Source of the DNA: Bacteroidota bacterium | GTDB lineage: Bacteria; Bacteroidota; Bacteroidia; Bacteroidales; Paludibacteraceae | Assembly (NCBI GenBank): GCA_017860345.1 | Contig: JAFNAV010000019.1 | Coordinates: forward strand, 25,780-89,779 | Length of the DNA: 64,000 nucleotides | Direction of reading: 5' to 3' | In this document: positions 29,772-40,066 of the stretch, in pieces | Layout of the letters: each line of letters starts with the position of its first letter | Position numbering within the stretch: position 1 is the first letter of the stretch | Notes under the pieces: generated by a model | The model's input: only the letters and a program-made list of their open reading frames with translations | The model's database searches: none | What the model was told of the DNA's origin: nothing | Program-made: the position numbers and the translations under genes

Positions 29772-31109
29772 ATGGCTGTTCTTAATTTAAAAAAAGTATT
29801 ATTTTTGCTTGTTTTTTTATCGGGCTTTCTGGCTGCCGGTGCGCAAACGGTTAAGGAGCTGGAACGTCAGCGCAAACAAACGCTCCAATTGCTTGAATCT
29901 ACCAACAAGATGCTGAACGAAACAAAACGTTCGCAGCGAAGCTCGCTTAATAAGCTGACGATTATCAGCAAAAATATTAATGAGAGAAAAACACTGATTA
30001 AAAACATATCGGTGGAAATTAATGAGCTTGACAATGAAATGGGACGGCTCAATGCCGAAACCCGTCAGCTCAACACCAAACTTACGAGGCTGAAAAACGA
30101 TTATGCACGACTTGTGCAGGAGGCACATATACATAGGAGTATTTATGCTAAAATTATGTTTGTGCTTTCGGCCAAAACTTTTGACCAGTCGTACAGGCGG
30201 TTTCGATATCTACAGGAATATACCGAATATCGTAAAGTACAGGTAAGGCAAATAGAACAGGTTAAAGCACAGATAGCTCTTAAAACCGATAGCATAGGCA
30301 GGCATAAGAGTACCAAAGTAGAGGTGGTTAAGGCTAAGGAAACTGAAGCACAAAAGCTAACCAAGGATCAGCAGAAAGAAAAGGTATTCCTCACCGACTT
30401 GCAGAAAAAAGAAGGCAAACTGCGCTCCGACTTGAAACTGCAACAAAAAAAGGCGAACGACCTGAATCAAAAAATTGAACGAATTATAGCTGAGGAAATT
30501 CGCAAAGCTGAGGCACGTCGTAAGGCTGAAGAACAAAAACGTCTGGCCGATGAGCGAAAACGAAAGGCAGCTCAAACTGCTAAAAAGGACAAAGGTACAA
30601 AAGCAACCAAAGCCGAAAAGGAACAAAGTGTTGCTGAAAGTAAACCGATAACCGGTTCTGTATCGGCGCTTACCAAAGAGGAGTCGCTTATTTCAGGGAA
30701 TTTTGCAGCTAACAGGGGGCGGCTTCCCTGGCCTGCTGCAAGCGGATTTATAAGCGGACATTTTGGTGTACAGGCTCATCCGGTGCTGAAACATGTTACC
30801 ACCAACAACAAGGGTATTTACATCCAAACTACCGTGGGCGCTAATGCTCGGGCAGTGTTCGAAGGTACGGTTACGCAGCGGTTCTCTATTCCGGGAAGCA
30901 ACAATGCCGTTATTGTACAGCATGGCGAGTACCGTACTGTTTATGCCAATCTTACTAATATTTATGTGAATGTGGGCGATAAAGTAAGTGCAAAACAATC
31001 GATCGGTCGCATATATACCGATGCAGAAAACGATAACAAAACAGAGCTTTATTTCCAGGTATGGAAAGGGCGAACACTCCAAAATCCTGAAGGCTGGGTG
31101 GCAAAATAA
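29772..31109 (+). CDS. Murein hydrolase activator EnvC-like, coiled-coil plus M23 domain
   Basis: Signal peptide, long coiled coil, C-terminal VTTNNKGIYIQTTVGANARAVFEGTVTQRFSIPGSNNAVIVQHGEYRTVYANL. Confidence 0.9.
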   Translation: MAVLNLKKVLFLLVFLSGFLAAGAQTVKELERQRKQTLQLLESTNKMLNETKRSQRSSLNKLTIISKNINERKTLIKNISVEINELDNEMGRLNAETRQLNTKLTRLKNDYARLVQEAHIHRSIYAKIMFVLSAKTFDQSYRRFRYLQEYTEYRKVQVRQIEQVKAQIALKTDSIGRHKSTKVEVVKAKETEAQKLTKDQQKEKVFLTDLQKKEGKLRSDLKLQQKKANDLNQKIERIIAEEIRKAEARRKAEEQKRLADERKRKAAQTAKKDKGTKATKAEKEQSVAESKPITGSVSALTKEESLISGNFAANRGRLPWPAASGFISGHFGVQAHPVLKHVTTNNKGIYIQTTVGANARAVFEGTVTQRFSIPGSNNAVIVQHGEYRTVYANLTNIYVNVGDKVSAKQSIGRIYTDAENDNKTELYFQVWKGRTLQNPEGWVAK

Positions 31110-31110
31110 A

Positions 31111-31138
31111 AGCCCCCTAAATCCCCTTCAAGGGGACA
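31111..31138. repeat. REP-like element, left half of inverted pair
   Basis: AGCCCCCTAAATCCCCTTCAAGGGGACA. Confidence 0.85.
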
Positions 31139-31178
31139 TGTAGAGTACAAACACTGAAATTATTTATATCAATGATAT

Positions 31179-33086
31179 ATGGCAAATGATATTGAAAGTC
31201 CCCTTGATGGGGATTTAGGGGGATTTCCCCAACAGGTAGATTATGGCGATAGCAACATCATTACCCTCGAAGGACTGGAGCATGTGCGCCGTCGGCCGGG
31301 GATGTATATTGGTAAATTAGGCGACGGATCTCATGCCGACGACGGAATTTATGTGCTTCTGAAAGAGGTGCTCGACAACTGTATCGATGAATACCGTATG
31401 GGTGCCGGGAAAACCGTTGAAGTTACCGTAAGGGAAGGGCACGTGGAGGTGCGGGACTACGGCCGGGGTATTCCGCTTGGTAAAATGGTGGATGCAGTTT
31501 CAATTATGAATACCGGTGGTAAATACGATTCCAAAGCATTTAAAAAATCGGTTGGGCTCAATGGGGTCGGTACAAAGGCGGTAAACGCTCTGTCGTCCGA
31601 TTTTGTTGTGCAGAGCTATCGCGATGGACAAACGCGTCGCGCTGTTTTTGCCAAAGGAAAACTGATTGATGACTCTAATGTGTTGGAAGATACGAAATCG
31701 GAACGGGGAACGTACGTTTACTTCGTTCCCGATAAGGAACTTTTTACCGGATATGAATACCGCGATGAATATATCGAAACAATGCTGCGGAACTATTCTT
31801 ATCTGAATACGGGTCTTACTATCGTATTTAACGGAAAAAAGATCCTTTCCAAAAATGGCTTGCTCGACCTGCTTAACGAAAACATGACCTCAGATCCCCT
31901 CTATCCGATTATCCATCTCAGGGGCGAGGATATTGAAATTGCTTTTACGCACAGCGACCAGTATGGCGAGGAGTATTACTCTTTCGTAAACGGACAGCAT
32001 ACCACGCAGGGTGGCACGCATCAAAGCGCTTTTCGCGAAGCAATAGGACGCACTATCAAGGAATTTTACAATAAAAATCAGGAACTTACCGACATTCGCA
32101 ATGGTATTATTGCTGCCATCGCCATCAGTGTGGAAGAGCCTGTTTTCGAAAGTCAAACAAAAACAAAACTTGGTTCCCGGGATATGTCGCCGTCAGGCGG
32201 CGTTTCGGTAAGCAAATTTGTATCCGATTTTCTGAAAAAAGAGCTGGATAATTTTTTGCATCGCAATAGCGAAACTGCCGCTGTTATGCTTCAGAAAATT
32301 CAGGACTCCGAGAAGGAACGTAAGGCCATTGCCGGTGTTACCAAGCTGGCGCGCGAACGTGCCAAAAAGGTAAACCTCCATAACCGCAAACTACGCGACT
32401 GCCGTATACACTACAACGATACTCCGGGTAAGGACGAGAATAAAAACCGCCTGATAGCCGAATCGAGTATTTTTATTACTGAGGGCGACTCGGCCAGTGG
32501 ATCTATCACCAAAAGCCGGGATGTAAACACGCAGGCCGTGTTTAGCTTAAGGGGTAAGCCGCTGAATAGCTACGGACTTACCAAAAAAATTGTTTACGAA
32601 AACGAAGAGTTTAACCTGCTACAGGCTGCGCTGAATATTGAGGATGGAATCGAGGGATTGAGATATAACAAGGTGATTGTTTCCACCGATGCCGATGTGG
32701 ACGGAATGCACATCCGCCTGTTGCTAATCACCTTCTTCTTGCAGTTTTTCCCGGATCTTATCAAAAAAGGTCATGTTTATATCCTGCAAACGCCGCTTTT
32801 CAGGGTGCGAAACAAAAAGGAAACCTTCTATTGCTATTCGGAAGAGGAGAGGATAGCCGCCATGGCCAAACTTGGGGCCAACCCCGAGATAACCCGATTT
32901 AAAGGTCTTGGAGAAATTTCGCCCGATGAATTCAAGCATTTTATTGGTAAAGATATTCGTTTAGATCAGGTAACTCTGAAGAAAGAAGATGCGGTACAGG
33001 ATTTACTTTCGTTTTATATGGGTAAAAACACCTCTGAGCGTCAGACTTTCATTATTGATAATCTTGTGATTGAAGAAGATGTTTAA
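31179..33086 (+). CDS. parE: DNA topoisomerase IV subunit B (type IIA topoisomerase B subunit)
   Basis: [78 protein letters not shown]. Confidence 0.93.
   Translation: MANDIESPLDGDLGGFPQQVDYGDSNIITLEGLEHVRRRPGMYIGKLGDGSHADDGIYVLLKEVLDNCIDEYRMGAGKTVEVTVREGHVEVRDYGRGIPLGKMVDAVSIMNTGGKYDSKAFKKSVGLNGVGTKAVNALSSDFVVQSYRDGQTRRAVFAKGKLIDDSNVLEDTKSERGTYVYFVPDKELFTGYEYRDEYIETMLRNYSYLNTGLTIVFNGKKILSKNGLLDLLNENMTSDPLYPIIHLRGEDIEIAFTHSDQYGEEYYSFVNGQHTTQGGTHQSAFREAIGRTIKEFYNKNQELTDIRNGIIAAIAISVEEPVFESQTKTKLGSRDMSPSGGVSVSKFVSDFLKKELDNFLHRNSETAAVMLQKIQDSEKERKAIAGVTKLARERAKKVNLHNRKLRDCRIHYNDTPGKDENKNRLIAESSIFITEGDSASGSITKSRDVNTQAVFSLRGKPLNSYGLTKKIVYENEEFNLLQAALNIEDGIEGLRYNKVIVSTDADVDGMHIRLLLITFFLQFFPDLIKKGHVYILQTPLFRVRNKKETFYCYSEEERIAAMAKLGANPEITRFKGLGEISPDEFKHFIGKDIRLDQVTLKKEDAVQDLLSFYMGKNTSERQTFIIDNLVIEEDV
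31197..31223. repeat. REP-like element, right half of inverted pair, inside parE coding sequence
   Basis: AGTCCCCTTGATGGGGATTTAGGGGGA, near-perfect reverse complement of 31111-31138. Confidence 0.85.
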
Positions 33087-33198
33087 ACGCGAATTTAATT
33101 CGTAGCTGAGAGTTGATATGCGCGGGGGTGTCCTTTCTTTTTTTTGATGAAAATAGATTATATTTGCTGTTGTTGGAGGAACATAATAATTGAAAAAG

Positions 33199-34284
33199 AT
33201 GCCTGTTGATACAATGATACATACCGAAGGTGTAAAATATGCCGGATCGAAACTGAAGATTATACCTTACATTGCCGGTATTTTATCTGAATTGGAAGGG
33301 GTGAAGTCTGTTTTGGATGGTTTCAGCGGCACCACGCGGGTATCGCAGGCATTTGCTCAGTTAGGTTACCACACTACGTCGAGCGACGTATCTGTATGGT
33401 CCGAGGTTTTTGCCACATGTTATCTCATGTCCACCGGGAGCGATAAGTTTTATCAGGAACTGATTGACCATCTGAACTCACTAAGTGGATATGATGGCTG
33501 GTTTACCGAATATTACGGTGCTACCGATGTTTTTCTCAAAAGACCTTTCCAGATTCATAACACCCGCAAGCTGGATGCAATCCGCGATGAAATCGATAAA
33601 TTGGCATTGACTTTTGAAGATAGATGTGTGTTGCTAACCAGCCTTATCTCTGCGTTGGATTCGGTAGATAATACGCTTGGGCATTATGTGGCGTATCTAT
33701 CCAAATGGTCGCCACGTTCTTTCAAGCACCTTCATTTGAAACTTCCACGCCGGTTCGAAAATACAGGCTGTAATGAAGTGGTAAGGGCTGATATCTTCGA
33801 CACCATTGCCAATCGCACTTTCGACTTTGTTTATTACGACCCACCCTATGGTTCAAACAACGAAAAAATGCCTCCAAGCAGAGTGAGATATGCTTCGTAT
33901 TATCATATCTGGACTACAATTATTCAAAACGACAAACCTGTATTGTTTGGTAAAGCCAATCGCCGGGAAGATACGCGCGATGCGGTTGCATGTTCGGTAT
34001 TTGAGGAATTCAGACGCGATAGTCAGGGCAATTTTATTGCGATGGAAGCGATGAATAGGCTTATTAAAGAAACAAACTCAAGATATATTCTTCTGTCGTA
34101 TAGTTCGGGTGGAAGGGCTACAAAACAAGAATTGCACGACATTATCTCCAACTCGGGGAAATTATTAAAAGCCGTAGAGATAGATTATAAGAAAAATGTG
34201 ATGGGAAATATGCGCTGGACCAACGAATGGATAAACAGTGATGGGAAATACCATGAGTATCTATTTTTGATGGAAAAAGGGTGA
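33199..34284 (+). CDS. N6-adenine DNA methyltransferase (D12 class-like), orphan
   Basis: KYAGSKLKIIPYI (motif X), VLDGFSGTTRVSQAFAQLGY (motif I), FDFVYYDPPYGSNN (motif IV DPPY). Confidence 0.88.
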   Translation: MPVDTMIHTEGVKYAGSKLKIIPYIAGILSELEGVKSVLDGFSGTTRVSQAFAQLGYHTTSSDVSVWSEVFATCYLMSTGSDKFYQELIDHLNSLSGYDGWFTEYYGATDVFLKRPFQIHNTRKLDAIRDEIDKLALTFEDRCVLLTSLISALDSVDNTLGHYVAYLSKWSPRSFKHLHLKLPRRFENTGCNEVVRADIFDTIANRTFDFVYYDPPYGSNNEKMPPSRVRYASYYHIWTTIIQNDKPVLFGKANRREDTRDAVACSVFEEFRRDSQGNFIAMEAMNRLIKETNSRYILLSYSSGGRATKQELHDIISNSGKLLKAVEIDYKKNVMGNMRWTNEWINSDGKYHEYLFLMEKG

Positions 34285-34370
34285 TTTTTTTTTCTGTAAA
34301 ATAATTGCTTGTAAATATATTAGATGTTTCTATAACGAACTATTGTTTTGATAATACATAGAAAATAATT

Positions 34371-34844
34371 ATGCCATTAAATTATTATTCCGAAGATAAT
34401 TCTACAGACACGAACCCCGATTTGCATTTTATGCGTCAGGCTATTGTTGAGGCCAAAAAGGCCGGTGAACGCGATGAGGTCCCCGTGGGGGCAGTTGTGG
34501 TGTGCCAGGGCCGAATTATCGCCCGGGGACATAACCTTACCGAAACCCTTATCGACGTTACTGCACATGCCGAAATGCAGGCCATCACTGCCGCTGCTCA
34601 GTTTTTGGGTGGTAAATATCTTACAGGCTGTACACTGTACGTCACGGTGGAGCCCTGCGTGATGTGCGCCGGAGCGCTTGGTTGGTCGCAAATAGATAGG
34701 ATTGTGTACGGAACTGCCGATGAAAAGCGGGGCTTTTCGCGCTTTGCGCCGCAGGCAATTCATCCCAAAACCGAAGTTGTATTCGGTATACTTGAGGATG
34801 AATGCAGTGCGCTGATGAAAGATTTTTTCAGAAAAAGAAGATAG
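34371..34844 (+). CDS. tadA: Nucleoside deaminase (tRNA-adenosine deaminase TadA-like)
   Basis: VTAHAEMQAI, TVEPCVMCAGAL, IVYGTADEKRG. Confidence 0.93.
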   Translation: MPLNYYSEDNSTDTNPDLHFMRQAIVEAKKAGERDEVPVGAVVVCQGRIIARGHNLTETLIDVTAHAEMQAITAAAQFLGGKYLTGCTLYVTVEPCVMCAGALGWSQIDRIVYGTADEKRGFSRFAPQAIHPKTEVVFGILEDECSALMKDFFRKRR

Positions 34845-34858
34845 GTGCAGTGCCCGGT

Positions 34859-35974
34859 TTAATATTTTAGGTCAATCACCACTAATTCTGATTGAGACCC
34901 GATACGATACTGAGGACCCCAAATACCAAGACCGGACGATACGTAGTAATGTGTATTTCCGGTTTTTTTGTAGCCATAACCCAGCTCGTACATGTTTTTT
35001 ACAAACAAATTGCCCGGAAAAAACTGCCCGTTGTGCGTATGACCCGATATTTGCAAATCTACCCCGTTTTCGCGGGCTTCGTTCAGGTGGTAAGGTTGGT
35101 GATCGAGCAGAATCACAGACTTTGTTTTGTCGGTATGGTTCAATAAGTCATGTAGCTGCTTGCGGTTGGGGTTAGTTCTGTCATCGCGCCCTGCCACGTA
35201 AAAATTATCGCCGATGGAAACGACCGAATCCCGCAAGTAGGTAATTCCGGCTTTACGCAAATATTGTTCGGTGGCATTTGGCGAACCTGCATAATACTCG
35301 TGGTTTCCACTAATGGCGTAAACCCCTAAAGGTGCCTGAATGGCCGATAATTCCTCGTACATAGCCTGATCAATCAGTGGTTGTATTGATCTGTCGGACA
35401 CATCACCCGCAAGCAATACAATATCCGGTTTCTGATCATTTATTAACCGTACATATTTTTGTAATCTTTTTTTGTCGATGGATACGCCTAAATGTATATC
35501 ACTGGCTGCAACTATCCTCACCGTTTTTCCCTGTTGTGGTTTGTCGGTTTGCAGGTGCAGGTGTACAATTGCCGGATGGTTGAATTTATAATTTCCTACA
35601 ATCATAGCTATGGTGCTTATACCTAATGTTGCTACAAAAGCCCACAAGCGAACCGACTGCATACCTGCCGGTGCAAAATGAAAAACAAGGTTTAATATCC
35701 GGGCTATATCTACCAATAAAAAAGATAGAAGCAAATACAGCATAATAATCAGGTAAGTAAACCCTGCAAAGGTTACAGCCTTGGCCACGATGGGTGGAAA
35801 GGAACCCGATGCCAGCAGTCCGGTTAGCATGGCTGCAAATAATAAAACATTAAGCGCCACATACCAGATACCTAAATTGCCTGCAGGCTGAAGGGCTTGC
35901 CAGCCTCTGAGGGTAACGTAGCCCGACATCAGAGCCATAATGGCAAATGCCATCAGAAAAAATCCAATCTTCAT
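34859..35974 (-). CDS. Membrane metallophosphoesterase
   Basis: N-terminal TM helices; ASDIHLGVSIDKKRL, LLAGDVSD, ISGNHEYY, ISGHTHNGQFFPG. Confidence 0.92.
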   Translation of the reverse strand: MKIGFFLMAFAIMALMSGYVTLRGWQALQPAGNLGIWYVALNVLLFAAMLTGLLASGSFPPIVAKAVTFAGFTYLIIMLYLLLSFLLVDIARILNLVFHFAPAGMQSVRLWAFVATLGISTIAMIVGNYKFNHPAIVHLHLQTDKPQQGKTVRIVAASDIHLGVSIDKKRLQKYVRLINDQKPDIVLLAGDVSDRSIQPLIDQAMYEELSAIQAPLGVYAISGNHEYYAGSPNATEQYLRKAGITYLRDSVVSIGDNFYVAGRDDRTNPNRKQLHDLLNHTDKTKSVILLDHQPYHLNEARENGVDLQISGHTHNGQFFPGNLFVKNMYELGYGYKKTGNTHYYVSSGLGIWGPQYRIGSQSELVVIDLKY

Positions 35975-36178
35975 AATTATATTTTAAATTTTTAAAAACA
36001 ACAGCAATTTAAACATTCAGAAGCGAATAATGTTTTTAATGGTAACACATTTTAAGTCAGAATGTCTGATAAAACGCATCTCCTTTGTTTTAAAATGCCA
36101 TCTTTTATTTCCATCAGAGTGGAATAAGGTTCCAAAAATAGCTCTAAATTTGCAGATACAAAATAAATAATTCAGAAT

Positions 36179-37042
36179 ATGGATGATAAGATAAAAAAAC
36201 TGGTACTGGCTGTACAGCGTACCGAGGTTACCGAACACCTTATTTATATGAGACTTTCGCAGGGATGTAAAGATGCCAACAATGCAGAAGTGCTACGTAA
36301 AATAGGAATGCAGGAAAAAGGGCATGCCCGCTTTTGGCAAAACATATCGGGAGAAGAGGTAAAACCGGATATGTGGCGTGTAAGGCGTACGGTGCTGCTG
36401 GCCAACTTGCTCGGATTATCTTTTGTGCTCAAACTTATGGAAAAGCGCGAAGGTACTGGCTCGCGGGCTTATGAGCATCTTGCGGCTTATTTCCCCGAAG
36501 CGGCCGATTTTTCAAAAGAAGAGCTTGAGCACGAAAGCCGCTTGCTCAATATGCTCGACGAGGAAAGCCTGCAATACGTTGGTTCCATTGTACTTGGACT
36601 TAATGATGCCCTGGTGGAGCTTACAGGTGCGCTGGCGGGCTTCACACTGGCACTAAGCGATAATAAAATTATTTCCCTCGTAGGGCTTGTTACGGGCATT
36701 TCTGCGGCCTTATCTATGGCTGCGTCGGACTATTTGTCGTCCAAGGCCGAAAACGACCCCAGAGCTAAAAAATCGGCTTTGTATACCGGGCTGGCATATC
36801 TTATTACGGTGGTGTTACTTATTTCGCCTTTTTTGTTGCTCGGTAGTAAATTTTTGGCACTTGGTATTACTTTAGCCACGGCGGTATTGATTATCTTTTG
36901 CTTCAATTTTTATATTTCCACAGCCAAAGATTTGAATTTTAAAGCGAGGTTTTTCGAAATGAGCTTTATCAGCCTGGGAGTGGCTGCTTTCTCGTTTTTT
37001 GTGGGATATGCGCTGAAAGCAATTTTGGGTGTTGACGTATAA
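36179..37042 (+). CDS. Ferritin-like domain fused to VIT1/CCC1-type membrane transporter
   Basis: N-terminal ferritin-like EVTEHLIYMRLSQ...MQEKGHARFW; C-terminal SIVLGLNDALVELTGALAGFTLAL...ISAALSMAASDYLSSKAE. Confidence 0.88.
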   Translation: MDDKIKKLVLAVQRTEVTEHLIYMRLSQGCKDANNAEVLRKIGMQEKGHARFWQNISGEEVKPDMWRVRRTVLLANLLGLSFVLKLMEKREGTGSRAYEHLAAYFPEAADFSKEELEHESRLLNMLDEESLQYVGSIVLGLNDALVELTGALAGFTLALSDNKIISLVGLVTGISAALSMAASDYLSSKAENDPRAKKSALYTGLAYLITVVLLISPFLLLGSKFLALGITLATAVLIIFCFNFYISTAKDLNFKARFFEMSFISLGVAAFSFFVGYALKAILGVDV

Positions 37043-37060
37043 TTTTATAAACAAGTGAAA

Positions 37061-37777
37061 TTATTCCACATCATCTTGCGGTGTGATTTCTTTCTCACCT
37101 TTACGGTAATAATAAACCAGTCCGAACTGACGGCATTTTTGTAGCTTCGAATAGGGTTTTTCGTCTTTGTAGCGTGCTTCTACCTGATTCCAGATATCCA
37201 GAATAACGCTGTCGCCTTTTTCGCGTATGGATACCAGCTCTTCCCAGGTGCGGTTGGTGGTGTTTTGATGGAGTTTTTGTGTGGATTTGTATTCTTTAAA
37301 TACTTCGTAATGCACCTGAACTTTAGCAATGGCCGGATTGTAGATGGGCAATCCACCGTTACGTACCCTTTCGTTTTCTCCATCGATAATACTTTTTCCC
37401 CATTGTAACAAGGCGCCTTCGGTGGTTAAGTCGGGAACGGTGTGAATGTTGGGATCCAGATGATAAAAGATTTTGTGCTCTTTTTTGATGTCGCCCCGGA
37501 TAACCGAAAGGTTTAATACCTGAATAAAATGCGAAATATAAAGGCGGGCATTGTGTACAATTTGCTGATACCGCTTGTTGGCCGATATCTGGTTGTCGAG
37601 GCATTGCTGGTAGTGAATCAGCTGTTTCTCAAAAACAGTGAGATATGCTCTGGCTTCGTTGATGGTTTTGAAAGAGATAACCTGACTTGAAAACTCTTGT
37701 TTGTCGGCCATTTGTATGGCTGTTTGTAAAGCTCTTAACCGAGCCTGGTCAGTATTGGGTAATCGACGATAGGGCAT
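37061..37777 (-). CDS. Conserved hypothetical protein
   Basis: 238-aa ORF MPYRRLPNTDQARLRALQTAIQ...; no domain recognised. Confidence 0.75.
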   Translation of the reverse strand: MPYRRLPNTDQARLRALQTAIQMADKQEFSSQVISFKTINEARAYLTVFEKQLIHYQQCLDNQISANKRYQQIVHNARLYISHFIQVLNLSVIRGDIKKEHKIFYHLDPNIHTVPDLTTEGALLQWGKSIIDGENERVRNGGLPIYNPAIAKVQVHYEVFKEYKSTQKLHQNTTNRTWEELVSIREKGDSVILDIWNQVEARYKDEKPYSKLQKCRQFGLVYYYRKGEKEITPQDDVE

Positions 37778-37889
37778 AAATAATATTTTTTTTATGTTCC
37801 CGGTTTTTGAAATATTGAAACCGGAAAAAATTCAACTCAAAAACAAAATTCGCTCTTTAAAATTTTTTGTCGACCACAAAGATAAAAAA

Positions 37890-38864
37890 TTAATCGTTTC
37901 TTGACATTAATTTTTCGGCTAATTTTCTCAATTCTTGCTTTTTATTCTTATCAATACTGATTTTTTCGAGATTTGCGATGGCCTTTTCATAGAAAAAAGA
38001 CATCTTGTCTTCGCAAATTTTTTTCGCGCCAAGGATATTGTACAATTCTGTTACTGCCGATATTTTCTTCTCCGGGTTGCCGGAGTTATTGGCAAGCCAG
38101 TATTTTAGTTGTTCAAGATTTTCGCCTTTGGCTACATTGAGAGCCTGTATCAGCAGGTAGGTTTTTTTATTACACAGGATGTCGCCACCAATTTTTTTTC
38201 CGAAGGTAAGTTCATTGCCATATACATCAAGCAGGTCGTCTTTGAGCTGAAAAGCCAGACCGATATGGATGCCGAATAGGTAAAGCTCACGTGCATCTTC
38301 GGGTTTTGCGCCTCCGGTTATGGCTCCTGTTTGCATGGCGCAACCCAATAATACTGCTGTTTTCAAGCGTATCATTTCCAGGTATTCTTCGGCGGTTACA
38401 TCGTTTCTTTGTTCAAAATCCACATCGTATTGCTGTCCTTCGCATATTTCGGTAGCTGTGTCCGAAAAAATGGTAAGTACCTCTTTCAGGTATTTTTCAG
38501 GGGTTTGAGCTATGAGTTGATAGGCGGCTATTTGCATCACATCGCCCGAGAGGATGGCCGTGTTGTCGTTCCACTTTATATGTACGGTAGGTTTTCCTCT
38601 GCGTAAGGGAGCCTTGTCCATTATGTCGTCGTGCAGCAGGGTGAAGTTGTGAAACACTTCAATGCCCAGCGCAGGAGCTATGGCTGGTTGAATATCGTCG
38701 GTAAACAGGTTGCAGGCCATTAGCGTAAGTGCCGGGCGTATGCGTTTACCGCATAGCGAGAGCACATAGCCTATTGGTTCGTAAAGTCCCCGGGGCTCTT
38801 TGCTCCAGTTTAGTTTGGCTATCTCCTGATTTACAATTGTGGTAATCTCGTCAAACGTTTTCAT
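37890..38864 (-). CDS. Polyprenyl diphosphate synthase family protein
   Basis: GKRIRPALTLMACNLF, LLHDDIMDKAPLRRGKPT (DDxxD), FQLKDDLLDVYGN. Confidence 0.93.
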   Translation of the reverse strand: MKTFDEITTIVNQEIAKLNWSKEPRGLYEPIGYVLSLCGKRIRPALTLMACNLFTDDIQPAIAPALGIEVFHNFTLLHDDIMDKAPLRRGKPTVHIKWNDNTAILSGDVMQIAAYQLIAQTPEKYLKEVLTIFSDTATEICEGQQYDVDFEQRNDVTAEEYLEMIRLKTAVLLGCAMQTGAITGGAKPEDARELYLFGIHIGLAFQLKDDLLDVYGNELTFGKKIGGDILCNKKTYLLIQALNVAKGENLEQLKYWLANNSGNPEKKISAVTELYNILGAKKICEDKMSFFYEKAIANLEKISIDKNKKQELRKLAEKLMSRND

Positions 38865-38935
38865 TGTATGTAATTAAACTATTGATGAATAAGATGCTTT
38901 TTTGCATTGGCGCACCGAAAAAAACATTTTTTATA

Positions 38936-39925
38936 TCAAACACTCGTTACCGATAGCTCATTTTCAATAATCTCAGTCATAACATCCTTGATGTCGAGCC
39001 CGGCTGCACGTACTTGCTGCGGTATGAAACTGGTGCTGGTCATTCCCGGTGTGGTATTTACTTCCAGCAGATTAATTACGTCTCCTTCGGTGATGATATA
39101 ATCTATCCTCACAATACCTTTGCATCCCAAAATATCGTAAATAGCAGCAGTAAGTTGTTGTACACGCCCGGTAAGTTTTTCGCTCAGGCGTGCCGGGGTA
39201 ATTTCCTGTACCTGTCCTTTGTATTTGGCATCGTAATCGAAAAATTCATTTTCAGGCACCACCTCAGTTACGGGCAATACCACGGTTTTGTCTTTAGTTT
39301 TATACATACCGCAGGTTATTTCGGTACCCTGCATATAGGCTTCTATCATTACTTCATCGCCTTCGGCAAATGCTTTGGCTATAGCCGGCTGTACGTCCTG
39401 CGCTGATTTTACTTTGGTAACTCCAAAACTGCTGCCACCTACGTTAGGTTTTACGAAGCACGGAAATCCGGTTTTCTGTTCAAGTTCTTCGCTGCCGATA
39501 GTCTGCCCTTTGCGCAACATTACCGATTCCGACACTTTTACACCGAAACCTTTCAAATACTGGTTGCAGGTAAACTTGTTGAAGGTAATGGCGGCGGCCA
39601 GAACGCCACAGCAAGAGTAGGGTAGTCCAATCAAATCAAAATATCCCTGAAGAATACCATTTTCGCCCGGGGTGCCGTGTATGGTTATGTAAGCAAAGTC
39701 AAAAACTGTTTTATTGCCGTTGCGTGTAAAGCTAAAATCGTTTTTATCTAACGGAATTTTTTCGTCATCAGACCATTCTACCTGCCACGTTTTGCCTACA
39801 ATGGTTACGATATACACGTTGTAACGTTCCTTGTCCATAAAGGAGTAAATACCTGCAGCACTTTTAAGCGAAACTACTACTTCCGACGAATCGCCACCGG
39901 CAACGATTGCTATGTTTTTTTTCAT
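38936..39925 (-). CDS. ddl: D-alanine--D-alanine ligase
   Basis: IAIVAGGDSSEVVVSLKSA, HGTPGENGILQGYFDLIGLPYSCCGVLAA, LLEVNTTPGMTSTSFIPQQ. Confidence 0.95.
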   Translation of the reverse strand: MKKNIAIVAGGDSSEVVVSLKSAAGIYSFMDKERYNVYIVTIVGKTWQVEWSDDEKIPLDKNDFSFTRNGNKTVFDFAYITIHGTPGENGILQGYFDLIGLPYSCCGVLAAAITFNKFTCNQYLKGFGVKVSESVMLRKGQTIGSEELEQKTGFPCFVKPNVGGSSFGVTKVKSAQDVQPAIAKAFAEGDEVMIEAYMQGTEITCGMYKTKDKTVVLPVTEVVPENEFFDYDAKYKGQVQEITPARLSEKLTGRVQQLTAAIYDILGCKGIVRIDYIITEGDVINLLEVNTTPGMTSTSFIPQQVRAAGLDIKDVMTEIIENELSVTSV

Positions 39926-39933
39926 ACTTTTAA

Positions 39934-39990
39934 AAGTCCCTCTAACCTCCCCAAAGGCAGGCTCTCCGACTGATTGAGGTGATGTCGGAT
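39934..39990. repeat. Possible degenerate dispersed repeat upstream of ddl
   Basis: AAGTCCCTCTAACCTCCCCAAAGGCAGGCTCTCCGACTGATTGAGGTGATGTCGG; partial resemblance to 48719-48782. Confidence 0.4.
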
Positions 39991-40047
39991 TTATTAATCA
40001 TTTCCTTGTGTGAGTAACCTTACCCATACTCGTTTCATAAAACAAAA

Positions 40048-40066
40048 CCCCGCATTTGTGCCGGGG
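40048..40066 (-). terminator. Intrinsic terminator (minus strand)
   Basis: Minus strand CCCCGGCACAAATGCGGGG followed by TTTTGTTTT. Confidence 0.8.
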
